Source of the DNA: Pelagibacterium luteolum
GTDB taxonomy: Bacteria > Pseudomonadota > Alphaproteobacteria > Rhizobiales > Devosiaceae
DNA length: 47,731 bases
NCBI RefSeq assembly: GCF_900100665.1
Contig: NZ_FNCS01000023.1
Coordinates: forward strand, 1-47,731
Direction: 5' to 3'
Made by a program: the position numbers and the translations under genes. Shown piece after piece: positions 35,080 to 42,302 of the stretch; position 1 is the stretch's first letter; each line of letters begins with the position of its first letter. Below the pieces are notes generated by a model. That model was not told where the DNA came from and did not search any database. It saw only the letters and a program-made list of their open reading frames with translations.

Positions 35080-35412
35080 CCCGCGCTTTCCTTTCGATCC
35101 CGCGTCGCATCCGTGACTCGATGTCACGGATTCGTTGACCAACTTCTCAAAAGTCCGCGCTTGGGCTATTGTAATTTTGGGGTAATCCACTGCGCTGAAG
35201 CGTAGACCGGTATCTCCTAAGACTTGTGACGGGTGGGAAGGAGGCAACGATGAATTTCTCGGGCAGGAACCTCTGGTATGCTTTAATCGCCATTGCCGTG
35301 GTGTTGATCGTGACTGGTTATGCCACCGGCTGGTTCGGCGGCACACCGGAACCCGCGCCGCAGCAATAAGAGCCCGCCTCGAACCTTGACAGATGCCGTT
35401 GGTAACGGGCCT
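34990..35412 (+). repeat. Intact copy of the LysR-tail/small-ORF segment
   Basis: Covers the LysR 3' end, a ~170-base spacer, the small membrane peptide gene and ~40 bases beyond. The diverged copy is at 14212-14627, 20 kb away in the same orientation. Confidence 0.85.
35250..35369 (+). CDS. 39-residue single-pass membrane peptide
   Basis: Too short for routine gene callers. ATG 35250 follows a very strong ribosome site (GGGAAGGAGGCAACG). The peptide starts MNFSGRNLWY, has one hydrophobic helix ('ALIAIAVVLIVTGYAT') and ends 'GWFGGTPEPAPQQ'. Similarity to the frameshifted copy at 14466-14581 is highest inside this frame and the downstream copy still keeps the Trp-Phe-Gly-Gly and Pro-rich tail, which argues that it was translated. 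170 bases downstream of the LysR gene. Function unknown. Confidence 0.72.
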   Translation: MNFSGRNLWYALIAIAVVLIVTGYATGWFGGTPEPAPQQ

Positions 35413-35498
35413 CCTCATTGATTGAGAAGTTTTCTCTTCACCACTGAGTGCGGCCTGAGCGTCCAGTAGTTCGTCGCGACCGATAGAGGCGCAGCTAG

Positions 35499-35950
35499 AT
35501 GTTCAACAGTTTCGCTCGTGCTCTGGCCTTCACGGCGGTGGCGCTGATCCAGCCAGGCATCCTGGGCGGCAGGGTCCATTGAGGTGCTGAAGTCGGCCTT
35601 GTTGCGGCTGCGGCCTTTCCTGGGGCAAGCACATGCGCGATGCGGGCTTCACCGTGACCGAGACCGACCTGCCGCTGGCCGACCTCAAGGCCGCGAAGGC
35701 GGCAACCGGGCTGAAGCCCGGGCAGACCTCGTGCCATACGGGAAAGATCGAAGGCTACGTGATCGAGGGGCATGTTCCCGCCCGCGAGGTCCAGCGCCTG
35801 CTCGAAGAGCGGCCGGACGCGATCGGGCTGACGGTGTCCGACATGCCATACGGCTCGCCGGGCATGGGCGACATGGCCAACGCAGACCCCTGCGACGTCC
35901 TTCTGGTCAGGCGGGATGGTTCCACCGAGGTCTACGCGAGCTATCGCTGA
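35499..35950 (+). pseudogene. DUF411 (CopG-like metal-binding) protein, frameshifted
   Basis: ATG 35499 begins a signal-peptide-like sequence (MFNSFARALAFTAVALIQ). The frame shifts near 35580 before 'IEVLKSA', and one extra T lies in the Cys motif: with it removed the DNA reads SACCGCG then 'LSWGKHMRDAGFTVTETDLP', the DUF411 metal-binding core. The rest (from 35633) is open: 'SCHTGKIEGYVIEGHVPARE' and 'MPYGSPGMGD'. Intact DUF411 proteins are periplasmic and linked to copper. As read here the Cys motif is lost. Confidence 0.85.
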
Positions 35951-35979
35951 CATTGCAGGAACGGCAGCGCTGTATCTGC

Positions 35980-36018
35980 AAGGAAGGCGGCGAGAGAAAT
36001 GTCTCGCCGCCGTTCCTT
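35980..36018. terminator. Strong hairpin terminator, usable from both sides
   Basis: Arms GGCGGCGAGA (35986-35995) and TCTCGCCGCC (36002-36011), 6-base loop, extended by AAGGAA/TTCCTT with one bulged G. T- and A-rich flanks on each side fit a bidirectional intrinsic terminator between the DUF411 relic and the convergent small ORF. Confidence 0.75.
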
Positions 36019-36039
36019 TACTGATCTGCGGACCTGCGA

Positions 36040-36240
36040 TCAGTCGGGCTTTGCAGCCGGCGCATCGGGGTCGAATTCCTCAAGAGTTCGAAGGATCATT
36101 CTCTTGGCGGCCGTGGGCTCGTTTCCGCCGTCCAGCTCAACAACAGTGAAGGACTCGATGCGGGGCTGGATAACCCAGGCGACCTCTATGTCGTACATCG
36201 GCAGGCGCTTGCGGGCGAAGCATTCCAGGCTCTGTATCAC
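36040..36240 (-). CDS. Hypothetical small protein
   Basis: 66 codons from GTG 36240, or 52 from ATG 36198 (MYDIEVAWVIQPRIES). Contents: 'TVVELDGGNEPTAAKRMILR' and an acidic/Pro-Ala end. No family is recognised. It faces the terminator at 35980-36018, which would suit its 3' end. Upstream the same region looks broken (two stops), so it may be part of a remnant. Confidence 0.4.
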   Translation of the reverse strand: MIQSLECFARKRLPMYDIEVAWVIQPRIESFTVVELDGGNEPTAAKRMILRTLEEFDPDAPAAKPD

Positions 36241-36385
36241 GTCGAGATCCTACTAAGGCGTCCCGTTGGGCGGAACGACGATGAAGGATCCTGACGTTAC
36301 GAACCCGCTGAGACCTGAAGGGCAAGCGGGATGTGACATGGCGACCTACATCATCCGCTTGATGTCGGAGTAGGCGCCGCTGGTC

Positions 36386-36905
36386 TTAAGCGTCACGGTG
36401 GCGCAGGAGACGCGCTCGGACGAGGTATCCTTCTCGCTCGCGCCCGGCGAAGGGGCCGAGGTCAAGCTCGTCACGATCAGGTAGGCGCTGACGGTAGATG
36501 TTCAGATCGCCGACGTGCCTGAGGCCTTCCCATGCCTGTTCGATGTGCCGAAGCCACATCGATAGGTGGAACCAGTCAAGAATGTGGGTTACGGATTGCC
36601 GCGTTGCGCTGAGCACAATGCCTTGCAGCCCCACGTCTCCATCGCTGAAAACAGTGACGTCTCGGCCAGGCAACCATCCCTGCGGACACCGCGCTGGCTC
36701 TGGCGGCCTTCGGCGGCGGCTCCATGCTGGTCGCGCTTGTCGGCCATGCGGAATGCAGGTCGTCGATGCGTCATCTCCTTTGGAGCGGCTACGTCAGGGA
36801 GGCCACGAGAGCATTGAAGAATATGCTCTACCAGCTGGAGCAGTACGGTCGACTGCAGGACGCCAGCAACCTCTCTATCGCCTACAACGCGCTGGCGCTG
36901 TCCTT
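36386..36905. mobile_element. Scrambled ISKra4-family transposase remnants
   Basis: On the minus strand 36386-36673 reads 'VFSDGDVGLQGIVLSATRQS' and 'HILDWFHLSMWLRHIEQAWE', typical of ISKra4-type transposases. On the plus strand 36768-36905 reads 'RHLLWSGYVREATRALKNML' and 'YQLEQYGRLQDASNLS', which should follow in the same protein. The two parts now point in opposite directions, so the element has been broken and one part inverted. Its right edge cuts luxI. Confidence 0.7.
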
Positions 36906-36995
36906 GAACACCCTTGCGCGCAGTTCGTGCATGCGCTCGAGCAGACGTTGCTCACTACTGGTTGCCCTCGTGCGGCAAATGGCGACGACGCGCAT
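36900..36995 (-). pseudogene. luxI: N-terminal stub of an acyl-homoserine-lactone synthase (LuxI type)
   Basis: From ATG 36995: 'MRVVAICRTRATSSEQRLLE' then 'RMHELRARVFKD'. This is the conserved LuxI start in which M-x-x-LR-x-x-VF-x-x leads to RLGW; here the match ends just before RLGW, where transposase sequence begins. The frame ends 5 codons later. So about 32 of ~200 codons remain. It is divergent from luxR, 153 bases apart, the common arrangement of quorum-sensing pairs. Based on pattern recognition of a short stretch, but position and orientation support it. Confidence 0.65.
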
Positions 36996-37027
36996 GACCC
37001 CAATCCTTAACCCATTGAATTGGGGTC
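36996..37027. repeat. Inverted repeat at the luxI start
   Basis: GACCCCAAT (36996-37004) and ATTGGGGTC (37019-37027), perfect 9-bp arms with a 14-base spacer, ending directly before the luxI ATG. Operator or RNA hairpin in the luxI leader. Confidence 0.5.
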
Positions 37028-37058
37028 TCTTGAATCCCGTACGGCGGCGCACCACCAG

Positions 37059-37074
37059 CTGTGAAAAGTCACAG
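37059..37074. promoter_or_regulatory. Candidate lux box between luxI and luxR
   Basis: CTGTGAAAAGTCACAG: perfect 6-bp arms around a 4-base centre, near the middle of the 153-base divergent region. Size and place fit a LuxR/TraR-type binding site; the sequence is not the classic lux or tra box. Confidence 0.5.
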
Positions 37075-37148
37075 GGGTCGCAAAGTCGTTGCCGTGATAG
37101 ACAGGGGGAGCGCCGAGGCGCCGTTGCCGCACTTATGGCTGAATTGCC

Positions 37149-37910
37149 ATGCAACTCGAAATTGCGACTACCCGAATTGAGGACGAAACACCCGGAGAGG
37201 GACACTTGCCGAGCAGAGCCTTCGACCAGTTGCGAGATGCACTAGAAACGGCCCAGGGGATGGCGCCGGTCAAAGCCGCGGTGAAGGAATTCGCCGGCCA
37301 ACTGGGATTTGACTGGTTCGCCTATCTCTCGGTCTGTGGACCGGAGATCGACACGTTTTCGACGTACCCGCGCGCATGGCAAGGCCACTATATCAACAAG
37401 AAATACGCGACGATCGATCCCGTCGTGCAGGAAGCCCGCCGCTCTGAGCGCTGCTTTGCGTGGTCCGAACGCGACCTTGCACGAGCATTGTCGCCGGACC
37501 AGGTGCGCTTCCTTGGAGAAGCCGGGGATCATGGCATCGCATCGGGGATATCTGTGCCGGTGTCGGCCGGATTCGGCAGGACAGTATTGTTCACTCTCGC
37601 GTCCTCGAACCGGTGTGACAATTGCCTGGTGGAATGCCCCTTCCTTGCCGCTTCGATTGCATCGCACGTGGATGTCTATGCGCGGCGCTGGATGCTTGAG
37701 CCAATGCCTGCTGTCGCCGTCAAGCTAAGCCCTAGAGAGAGGCTCTGCCTGAGCTGGATGGCTAAAGGCAAACGCATGTCCGAAATCGCGCAAATCGTCG
37801 GAACCAAGGTCCGGACGGTCGAGTATCACCTGCAAAATGCTCGGCGGAAGCTGGATGCCACCAATGTCACTCACGCCGTGGCGCTTGCGGTGCGTCAACA
37901 GTTGATCTGA
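37149..37910 (+). CDS. luxR: LuxR-family quorum-sensing regulator (AHL-binding type)
   Basis: 253 residues. The N-terminal autoinducer domain keeps the ligand residues with TraR spacing: W77, Y81, D90, P91 and W105. The C-terminal LuxR helix-turn-helix reads 'KLSPRERLCLSWMAKGKRMS' then 'EIAQIVGTKVRTVEYHLQNA'. It should dimerise on binding an acyl-homoserine lactone and control promoters. Its likely partner luxI, divergent, is truncated, so it now works as a LuxR solo responding to other producers or not at all. In Rhizobiaceae such pairs often control conjugation and repABC copy number. Confidence 0.93.
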   Translation: MQLEIATTRIEDETPGEGHLPSRAFDQLRDALETAQGMAPVKAAVKEFAGQLGFDWFAYLSVCGPEIDTFSTYPRAWQGHYINKKYATIDPVVQEARRSERCFAWSERDLARALSPDQVRFLGEAGDHGIASGISVPVSAGFGRTVLFTLASSNRCDNCLVECPFLAASIASHVDVYARRWMLEPMPAVAVKLSPRERLCLSWMAKGKRMSEIAQIVGTKVRTVEYHLQNARRKLDATNVTHAVALAVRQQLI

Positions 37911-38053
37911 TCTTGTTCGACCGCGAGAAGGCCGTTCCGCCTCTACCTCGTGTAAGTTGTGGTTGGCGACGGCAAGAGACTTGTCCGCGATGGCGCCTAC
38001 TGCCCCTACCCTACCCGGCGGGCCGTTTGAGGCGTGTTCGGGTTCGCGTCTTG

Positions 38054-38166
38054 ATCGGCTGCCGATATCGGCAAGGGAGATCGGCAACTAATATCGGCAA
38101 TTGTGCTGACTTGTTGTCTCTAATGCCTTACATTGCAATCCATTGAGGCACGATAGAGATCGGCAA
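38054..38166 (+). repeat. 13-bp-spaced iterons upstream of fic
   Basis: ATCGGCAA at 38067-38074, 38080-38087 and 38093-38100, with a related ATCGGCTG at 38054-38061: an exact 13-bp period. A further ATCGGCAA is at 38159-38166, just before the fic ATG. The first units form a perfect 14-bp palindrome TGCCGATATCGGCA (38060-38073). Probably binding sites for a regulator of fic. Confidence 0.75.
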
Positions 38167-38169
38167 AGA

Positions 38170-39399
38170 ATGCTTGAAACCCCTGCCCGGATCGAGCCGC
38201 TGTTTTTTGACGACGCGGTGCCGACCGTTCTGGCCGATCTTGCAATCGAGCTGCAGAAGGCCGCCGATGAACTCGGCCGAGGCTTGCATCCTGAGTCCGC
38301 TGACGAATTGGCCGATCTCGTACGAGTCATGAATTCGTACTATTCGAATTTGATCGAAGGCCACAACACCCGACCTCGAGATATCGAGAGCGCACTGGCT
38401 GGCGCCGAGATAGATCCCCAACGTCGTCCCCTCGCCCTGGAGGCGAAGGCCCATGTTGAAGTTCAGAGGATGATTGACGGCCTCGGGTTGCGCGGCGAGC
38501 TGCCGAGCCCGACTTCGATCGATTTCATTCGGTGGGTTCATCGCGCCTTCTATGACGAGATGCCCGAAGAGTTCCGGTTCATCGACAAACCTGATGGCGC
38601 CAAGGCTGAGATTGTTCCCGGCGTGTTCAGGATGTCCACCGAACATGATGTCGCTGTCGGCCGTCATCAGCCACCGTCCTCTGACAGGGTGGTGGCTTTT
38701 ATGGAGTATTTCCAGAAGCGGTTTGCCATGGCCGAAAAGCAGGCGAGCCTGCGGATCATCGCGATTGCGTCAGCTCATCAACGCCTCAACTACATCCACC
38801 CGTTTCCAGACGGTAACGGCCGCGTCAGTCGCCTGATGTCTCACGCCATGGCGCTCAAGGCTGGTATTGGCGGTAATGGCCTGTGGTCGATATCTCGTGG
38901 CCTCGCTCGTGGCCTGAAAGATCGTGGCGAATACAAGCGCATGATGGATCACGCCGACAGTCCCAGACAAGGCGATCGTGATGGACGAGGAAATCTTTCG
39001 GAATCGGCACTCAAGGATTTCGTCGAATGGTTTCTTACGGTCGCGCTGGACCAAGTACGGTTCTCGACTGCAATGTTCGACCTCGGACGGCTCGATGCTC
39101 GCTACCGCGCCCTAATAAAAGATGTCGTCGACGACAGACGAGCACCTGATCTGGTGGCGGCCGTATTGCGGCACGGCAGGTTGCCCCGTGGCGAGGCCAA
39201 TTTCGTGCTGAAAACATCCGAGCGCACGGCCCGGAACACGCTGTCGGATCTCGTCGAGCGCGGGTTTCTGAAATCGGACACTCCGAAGGCACCGGTGCGC
39301 ATTGCCTTCCCCCTCGATTTCAGGGAACGGCTGTTTCCGAATCTCTTCACCGACGCCGAAGTCAATGTCCCGGAACCGCCTTCACCGTCTTTCAAGTGA
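38170..39399 (+). CDS. Fic-domain AMPylase with autoinhibitory motif and C-terminal winged helix
   Basis: 409 residues from ATG 38170; a TTG at 38143 would add nine, but the last iteron overlaps that region. Fic motif HPFPDGNGR starting at H210, the catalytic loop that transfers AMP (or another nucleotide part) to target proteins. Upstream, 'YYSNLIEGHN' carries the S-x-x-x-E-G inhibitory motif (S59, E63, G64), so it is a class II Fic that is held inactive in cis. The C-terminal winged helix ('FVLKTSERTARNTLSDLVER') may let it bind its own iterons. Lies between luxR and repA; target unknown. Confidence 0.93.
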   Translation: MLETPARIEPLFFDDAVPTVLADLAIELQKAADELGRGLHPESADELADLVRVMNSYYSNLIEGHNTRPRDIESALAGAEIDPQRRPLALEAKAHVEVQRMIDGLGLRGELPSPTSIDFIRWVHRAFYDEMPEEFRFIDKPDGAKAEIVPGVFRMSTEHDVAVGRHQPPSSDRVVAFMEYFQKRFAMAEKQASLRIIAIASAHQRLNYIHPFPDGNGRVSRLMSHAMALKAGIGGNGLWSISRGLARGLKDRGEYKRMMDHADSPRQGDRDGRGNLSESALKDFVEWFLTVALDQVRFSTAMFDLGRLDARYRALIKDVVDDRRAPDLVAAVLRHGRLPRGEANFVLKTSERTARNTLSDLVERGFLKSDTPKAPVRIAFPLDFRERLFPNLFTDAEVNVPEPPSPSFK

Positions 39400-39498
39400 G
39401 TGGAATTTCAGGGCGACCACTTGCCAGAACTGCTCCGGCAGCCCCGCCAAATGTGGACGCCGTATAGCCGGCTAAGAGTCAGATGTTCTCGGGTGAAA

Positions 39499-39537
39499 GT
39501 GAGTCGCCGCAATGGAGCGGCAGTCGCGCCGACTCAC
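39499..39537. repeat. Nested inverted repeat ~290 bp upstream of repA
   Basis: Outer arms GTGAGTCG (39499-39506) and CGACTCAC (39530-39537), inner arms CCGC and GCGG. It lies in the 430-base gene-free region between fic and repA. RepABC plasmids often carry operator or partition palindromes here; role not shown. Confidence 0.5.
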
Positions 39538-39773
39538 CCAGTTTGACGCAATGCACGACTGTGAAACTTCTCAGGGTTCTGCATGGATCAAGCCAGCGGC
39601 ACGTGGCATTGAATGTTCTCTCGGAATGGCCAACCGCGGAGTAAGTAAGCGATTGAAAACGCAATGGAAAGCGTAATTGCCGACGCCGCGGATCCAGACT
39701 GTGATGCTCCGCTGAGTGATCTTATTGGAGTGGACCTGGGCATGTCGGTAAGGTTTCGTTAACCCAAAATCGC

Positions 39774-39801
39774 TTGCCAGAGAACGGGAATCGCTCATAC
39801 T
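39774..39801 (+). promoter_or_regulatory. Candidate repABC promoter
   Basis: TTGCCA (39774-39779), 16-base spacer, CATACT (39796-39801). It would start RNA about 20 bases before ATG 39829. Usually repressed by RepA with RepB. The rest of 39400-39773 shows no gene. Confidence 0.5.
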
Positions 39802-39828
39802 GGCGCCAGATTGGCCGAAAGGTCGAAT

Positions 39829-41052
39829 ATGGCGCTATTTTCTCGTTCGGGGGACAAAGCGGAGATGGCATTTCTCCCAAGTTTTGAGTTTGACGACAAG
39901 ATCCTTGCCCAGGGTGCCGAGATCTCGCGCAAGCTCGACCAATTGCGCGTCGAGAAGTTTCCGACCGAGGGGCAGAAGACCCTTCGGCGGTTCTCGATGG
40001 CCGAAGTCGCCCACTATCTTGGGATCAGTCCGAACAATCTGAAGCGCCTCCATCTTGAAAAGAAAGGTCCTGAGCCTTTCGTCGGTGCCGGCGGGCGGCG
40101 CTTTTACGCGGCCGAGCAGATGACCGAGCTTCGGGACTATCTCGATAAGCACGGGCGATCGGATTCCAAGAAGTATGTGCCCTACCGCAAACCTGGCGAG
40201 AAGCTGCAGGTCATTGCGGTCGTCAACTTCAAGGGTGGATCGGGAAAGACCACCACCACGGCGCACCTCGCGCAGCATCTGGCGCTCACCGGTCACAGGG
40301 TCCTGACGGTGGATCTCGATCCGCAGGCTTCGCTTTCAGCCCTCCATGGCTTCCAGCCGGAGCTCGACAAGAACCCCTCGCTCTACGACGCGATCCGGTA
40401 CGACAACCCCGCCCCGGCCGAAGATGTCATCCGCAAGACGAACTTCCCCTTGCTCGATATCATCCCGGCGAACCTAGAGCTGCAGGAATATGAGTACGAG
40501 ACGCCGCTTGCCATGCAGTCTCCGTCTCAGGAAGGAAAGCGGTTCTTCACGAGGGTCGCCCGGGCATTGGATTCGGTCAGTGAGCGCTACGACGTCGTGG
40601 TCGTCGATTGCCCTCCGCAGCTTGGCTATCTGACGCTGTCGGCACTGTCGGCCGCCACCTCGGTTCTGATCACCGTCCACCCGCAGATGCTGGACCTGAT
40701 GTCCATGAGTCAGTTTCTGCTGATGCTGGGCAATATCATGAAGTCCATCAAGAGTGCTGGCGCGACGGTCCAGCTGGACTGGCTGCGCTATCTCATCACC
40801 CGATACGAGCCCACGGACATTCCCCAGGCGCAGATGGTCGGCTTCATGCAGTCGATGCTTGCCGAGGAAATCCTGAAGAACCCGATGCTCAAATCCACAG
40901 CGATTTCTGACGCCGGCCTCACCAAGCAGACGCTCTATGAGGTCGAGCGATCGAACTTCAATCGCGATACCTATGATCGGGCGATCGACAGCATGGATGC
41001 CGTGAACTTCGAGATTCAGGGACTGATCCACCAGGCATGGGGGCGGTTATGA
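39829..41052 (+). CDS. repA: RepA, ParA-type partition ATPase of the repABC operon
   Basis: 407 residues from ATG 39829 (a TTG at 39811 lies too close to the predicted start site). N-terminal MerR-like helix-turn-helix ('FSMAEVAHYLGISPNNLKRL', about 55-74) for operator binding. Walker A KGGSGKTT at 135-142, 'VLTVDLDPQASLSALHGF' and 'YDVVVVDCPPQLGYLTLSAL'. RepA drives plasmid segregation with RepB and represses the operon. Usual length for the family. Confidence 0.97.
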   Translation: MALFSRSGDKAEMAFLPSFEFDDKILAQGAEISRKLDQLRVEKFPTEGQKTLRRFSMAEVAHYLGISPNNLKRLHLEKKGPEPFVGAGGRRFYAAEQMTELRDYLDKHGRSDSKKYVPYRKPGEKLQVIAVVNFKGGSGKTTTTAHLAQHLALTGHRVLTVDLDPQASLSALHGFQPELDKNPSLYDAIRYDNPAPAEDVIRKTNFPLLDIIPANLELQEYEYETPLAMQSPSQEGKRFFTRVARALDSVSERYDVVVVDCPPQLGYLTLSALSAATSVLITVHPQMLDLMSMSQFLLMLGNIMKSIKSAGATVQLDWLRYLITRYEPTDIPQAQMVGFMQSMLAEEILKNPMLKSTAISDAGLTKQTLYEVERSNFNRDTYDRAIDSMDAVNFEIQGLIHQAWGRL

Positions 41053-41053
41053 T

Positions 41054-41069
41054 GTTGACTGCCGTCAAA
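41054..41069. promoter_or_regulatory. Candidate parS (centromere-like) site
   Basis: GTTGACTGCCGTCAAA matches the repABC parS pattern GTTNNNNGCNNNNAAC in all but the last fixed base. The repA-repB gap is a known location for parS. Only one near-match was noticed. Confidence 0.4.
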
Positions 41070-41126
41070 ACCGCCAAAAAAACCCACGGTTTCAAGCGCA
41101 TAAGTCGCATAAGGGGGTGCTAGTCA

Positions 41127-42137
41127 ATGGCGCGGAAAAATCCCTTTGCCAGCATCATGGACAACCGCGACGCTCCCGCTGAGCGCCCAGTTGCACGAGA
41201 CTACACCTTCAAGGGGGCATCACGCTCGCTCATAAGCTCGATCGACGAAATGGCGGCCCAGGCAGGCAAGCTGCTCGAGGGTGAGACGATAGTCGAGGTT
41301 GACCCCGACCTGGTGGACCAATCTTTCGCCAACGACCGGCTCAACGTCGATCAGGAAGATTACGAGGCCGACTACGCTCAGGTGTTGGAGTCGATCCGCA
41401 GTTCCGGCCAGAACTCCCCGGCACTCCTTCGCCCTCACCCGCAGCGGCCCGGCCGCTACATGCTGGTCTTCGGTCGCCTCCGCTGGCGCGCCGCAAAAGA
41501 GCTTGGCCTCAAGCTTCGCGCTGTCATCAAGGATATCTCCGAGCGCGATCATGTGATCGCCCAGGGACAGGAAAACAACGCGCGAGCGAACACGTCCTTC
41601 ATCGAGAAAGCACTGTTTGCCGCCGACATCGTTCAGCGGAAATTCGACGAGGACAACGCCACGGCCCTCGCCGCGATCGGTGTCGATCGGCCGACGCTTT
41701 CAAAGATGCTCTCTGTCGCCTCGATGCCCAAGGATCTGCTCGAAGCGATCGGCCGCGCGAAGGCTGTCGGTCGTGATCGCTGGTATGAGCTCAAGCTCCT
41801 CCTCGACAAGCCGGGCAATGTCGACACTGCCTTGGCTCTGGCATCGAGTTCCGATTTTCATGGGATGCCAAGCGAAGCGCGGTTCGATGCGATCGTCGCG
41901 AAGCTGAAGGCATCCAAGCCGCGCCGCCGTGCCGCGCAGGCGCCATCCAAACGCAGCTGGGCGCCGTCTGATGGGCGTGTCGCCGCGGAGATGGTGGCCA
42001 GTGGCAAGAAATTCACCATCGCCCTCAAGGCGAAGGGGACCGACGCAGCAGCGTTCGGTGACTACCTCTCGGAAAATCTCAGCGAGTTGTATGAGGCTTT
42101 CCGTCGGGAAAAACGAGCAACCACGAACGGAGATTGA
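41127..42137 (+). CDS. repB: RepB, ParB-type partition protein of the repABC operon
   Basis: 336 residues. ParB N-terminal domain with 'LRPHPQRPGRYMLVFGRLRW' and 'GQENNARANTSFIEKALFAA' (box II), a helix-turn-helix around 'AIGVDRPTLSKMLSVASMPK', and a C-terminal dimer region. It binds parS and works with RepA in segregation and in repression of the operon. 74 bases after repA. Confidence 0.96.
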   Translation: MARKNPFASIMDNRDAPAERPVARDYTFKGASRSLISSIDEMAAQAGKLLEGETIVEVDPDLVDQSFANDRLNVDQEDYEADYAQVLESIRSSGQNSPALLRPHPQRPGRYMLVFGRLRWRAAKELGLKLRAVIKDISERDHVIAQGQENNARANTSFIEKALFAADIVQRKFDEDNATALAAIGVDRPTLSKMLSVASMPKDLLEAIGRAKAVGRDRWYELKLLLDKPGNVDTALALASSSDFHGMPSEARFDAIVAKLKASKPRRRAAQAPSKRSWAPSDGRVAAEMVASGKKFTIALKAKGTDAAAFGDYLSENLSELYEAFRREKRATTNGD

Positions 42138-42144
42138 GCGCAAA

Positions 42145-42197
42145 AGAAAAAGGCCCCGAAACGGCAATTCCGGAAGACCTTCTCTTTAAGTTTGGCG
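42145..42197 (-). ncRNA. Antisense RNA (ctRNA) controlling repC
   Basis: The repB-repC gap encodes a short minus-strand RNA of about 50 bases. It begins a few bases after the -10 box at 42204-42209 and ends in a hairpin (42152-42179, GGTC-CCGGAA paired with TTTCGG-GGCC, two-base bulge) followed by TTTTT (42147-42151 on the minus strand). In repABC plasmids this RNA base-pairs with the repC leader and sets copy number and incompatibility. Confidence 0.82.
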
Positions 42198-42203
42198 ACT
42201 GAG

Positions 42204-42232
42204 AGAATCCCACTTCCGCGAATCATAGTCAA
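42204..42232 (-). promoter_or_regulatory. ctRNA promoter
   Basis: On the minus strand TTGACT (42232-42227), exactly 17 bases, GATTCT (42209-42204). The strong -35 and perfect spacing fit the constitutive promoters known for repABC ctRNAs. Confidence 0.75.
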
Positions 42233-42302
42233 GACCATTCAGGTCGGTTTGAGCGTCGATTCGGCGAGCAGGTTTCTTTTGCCTAGCGATAGGTGAAGGA
42301 CA

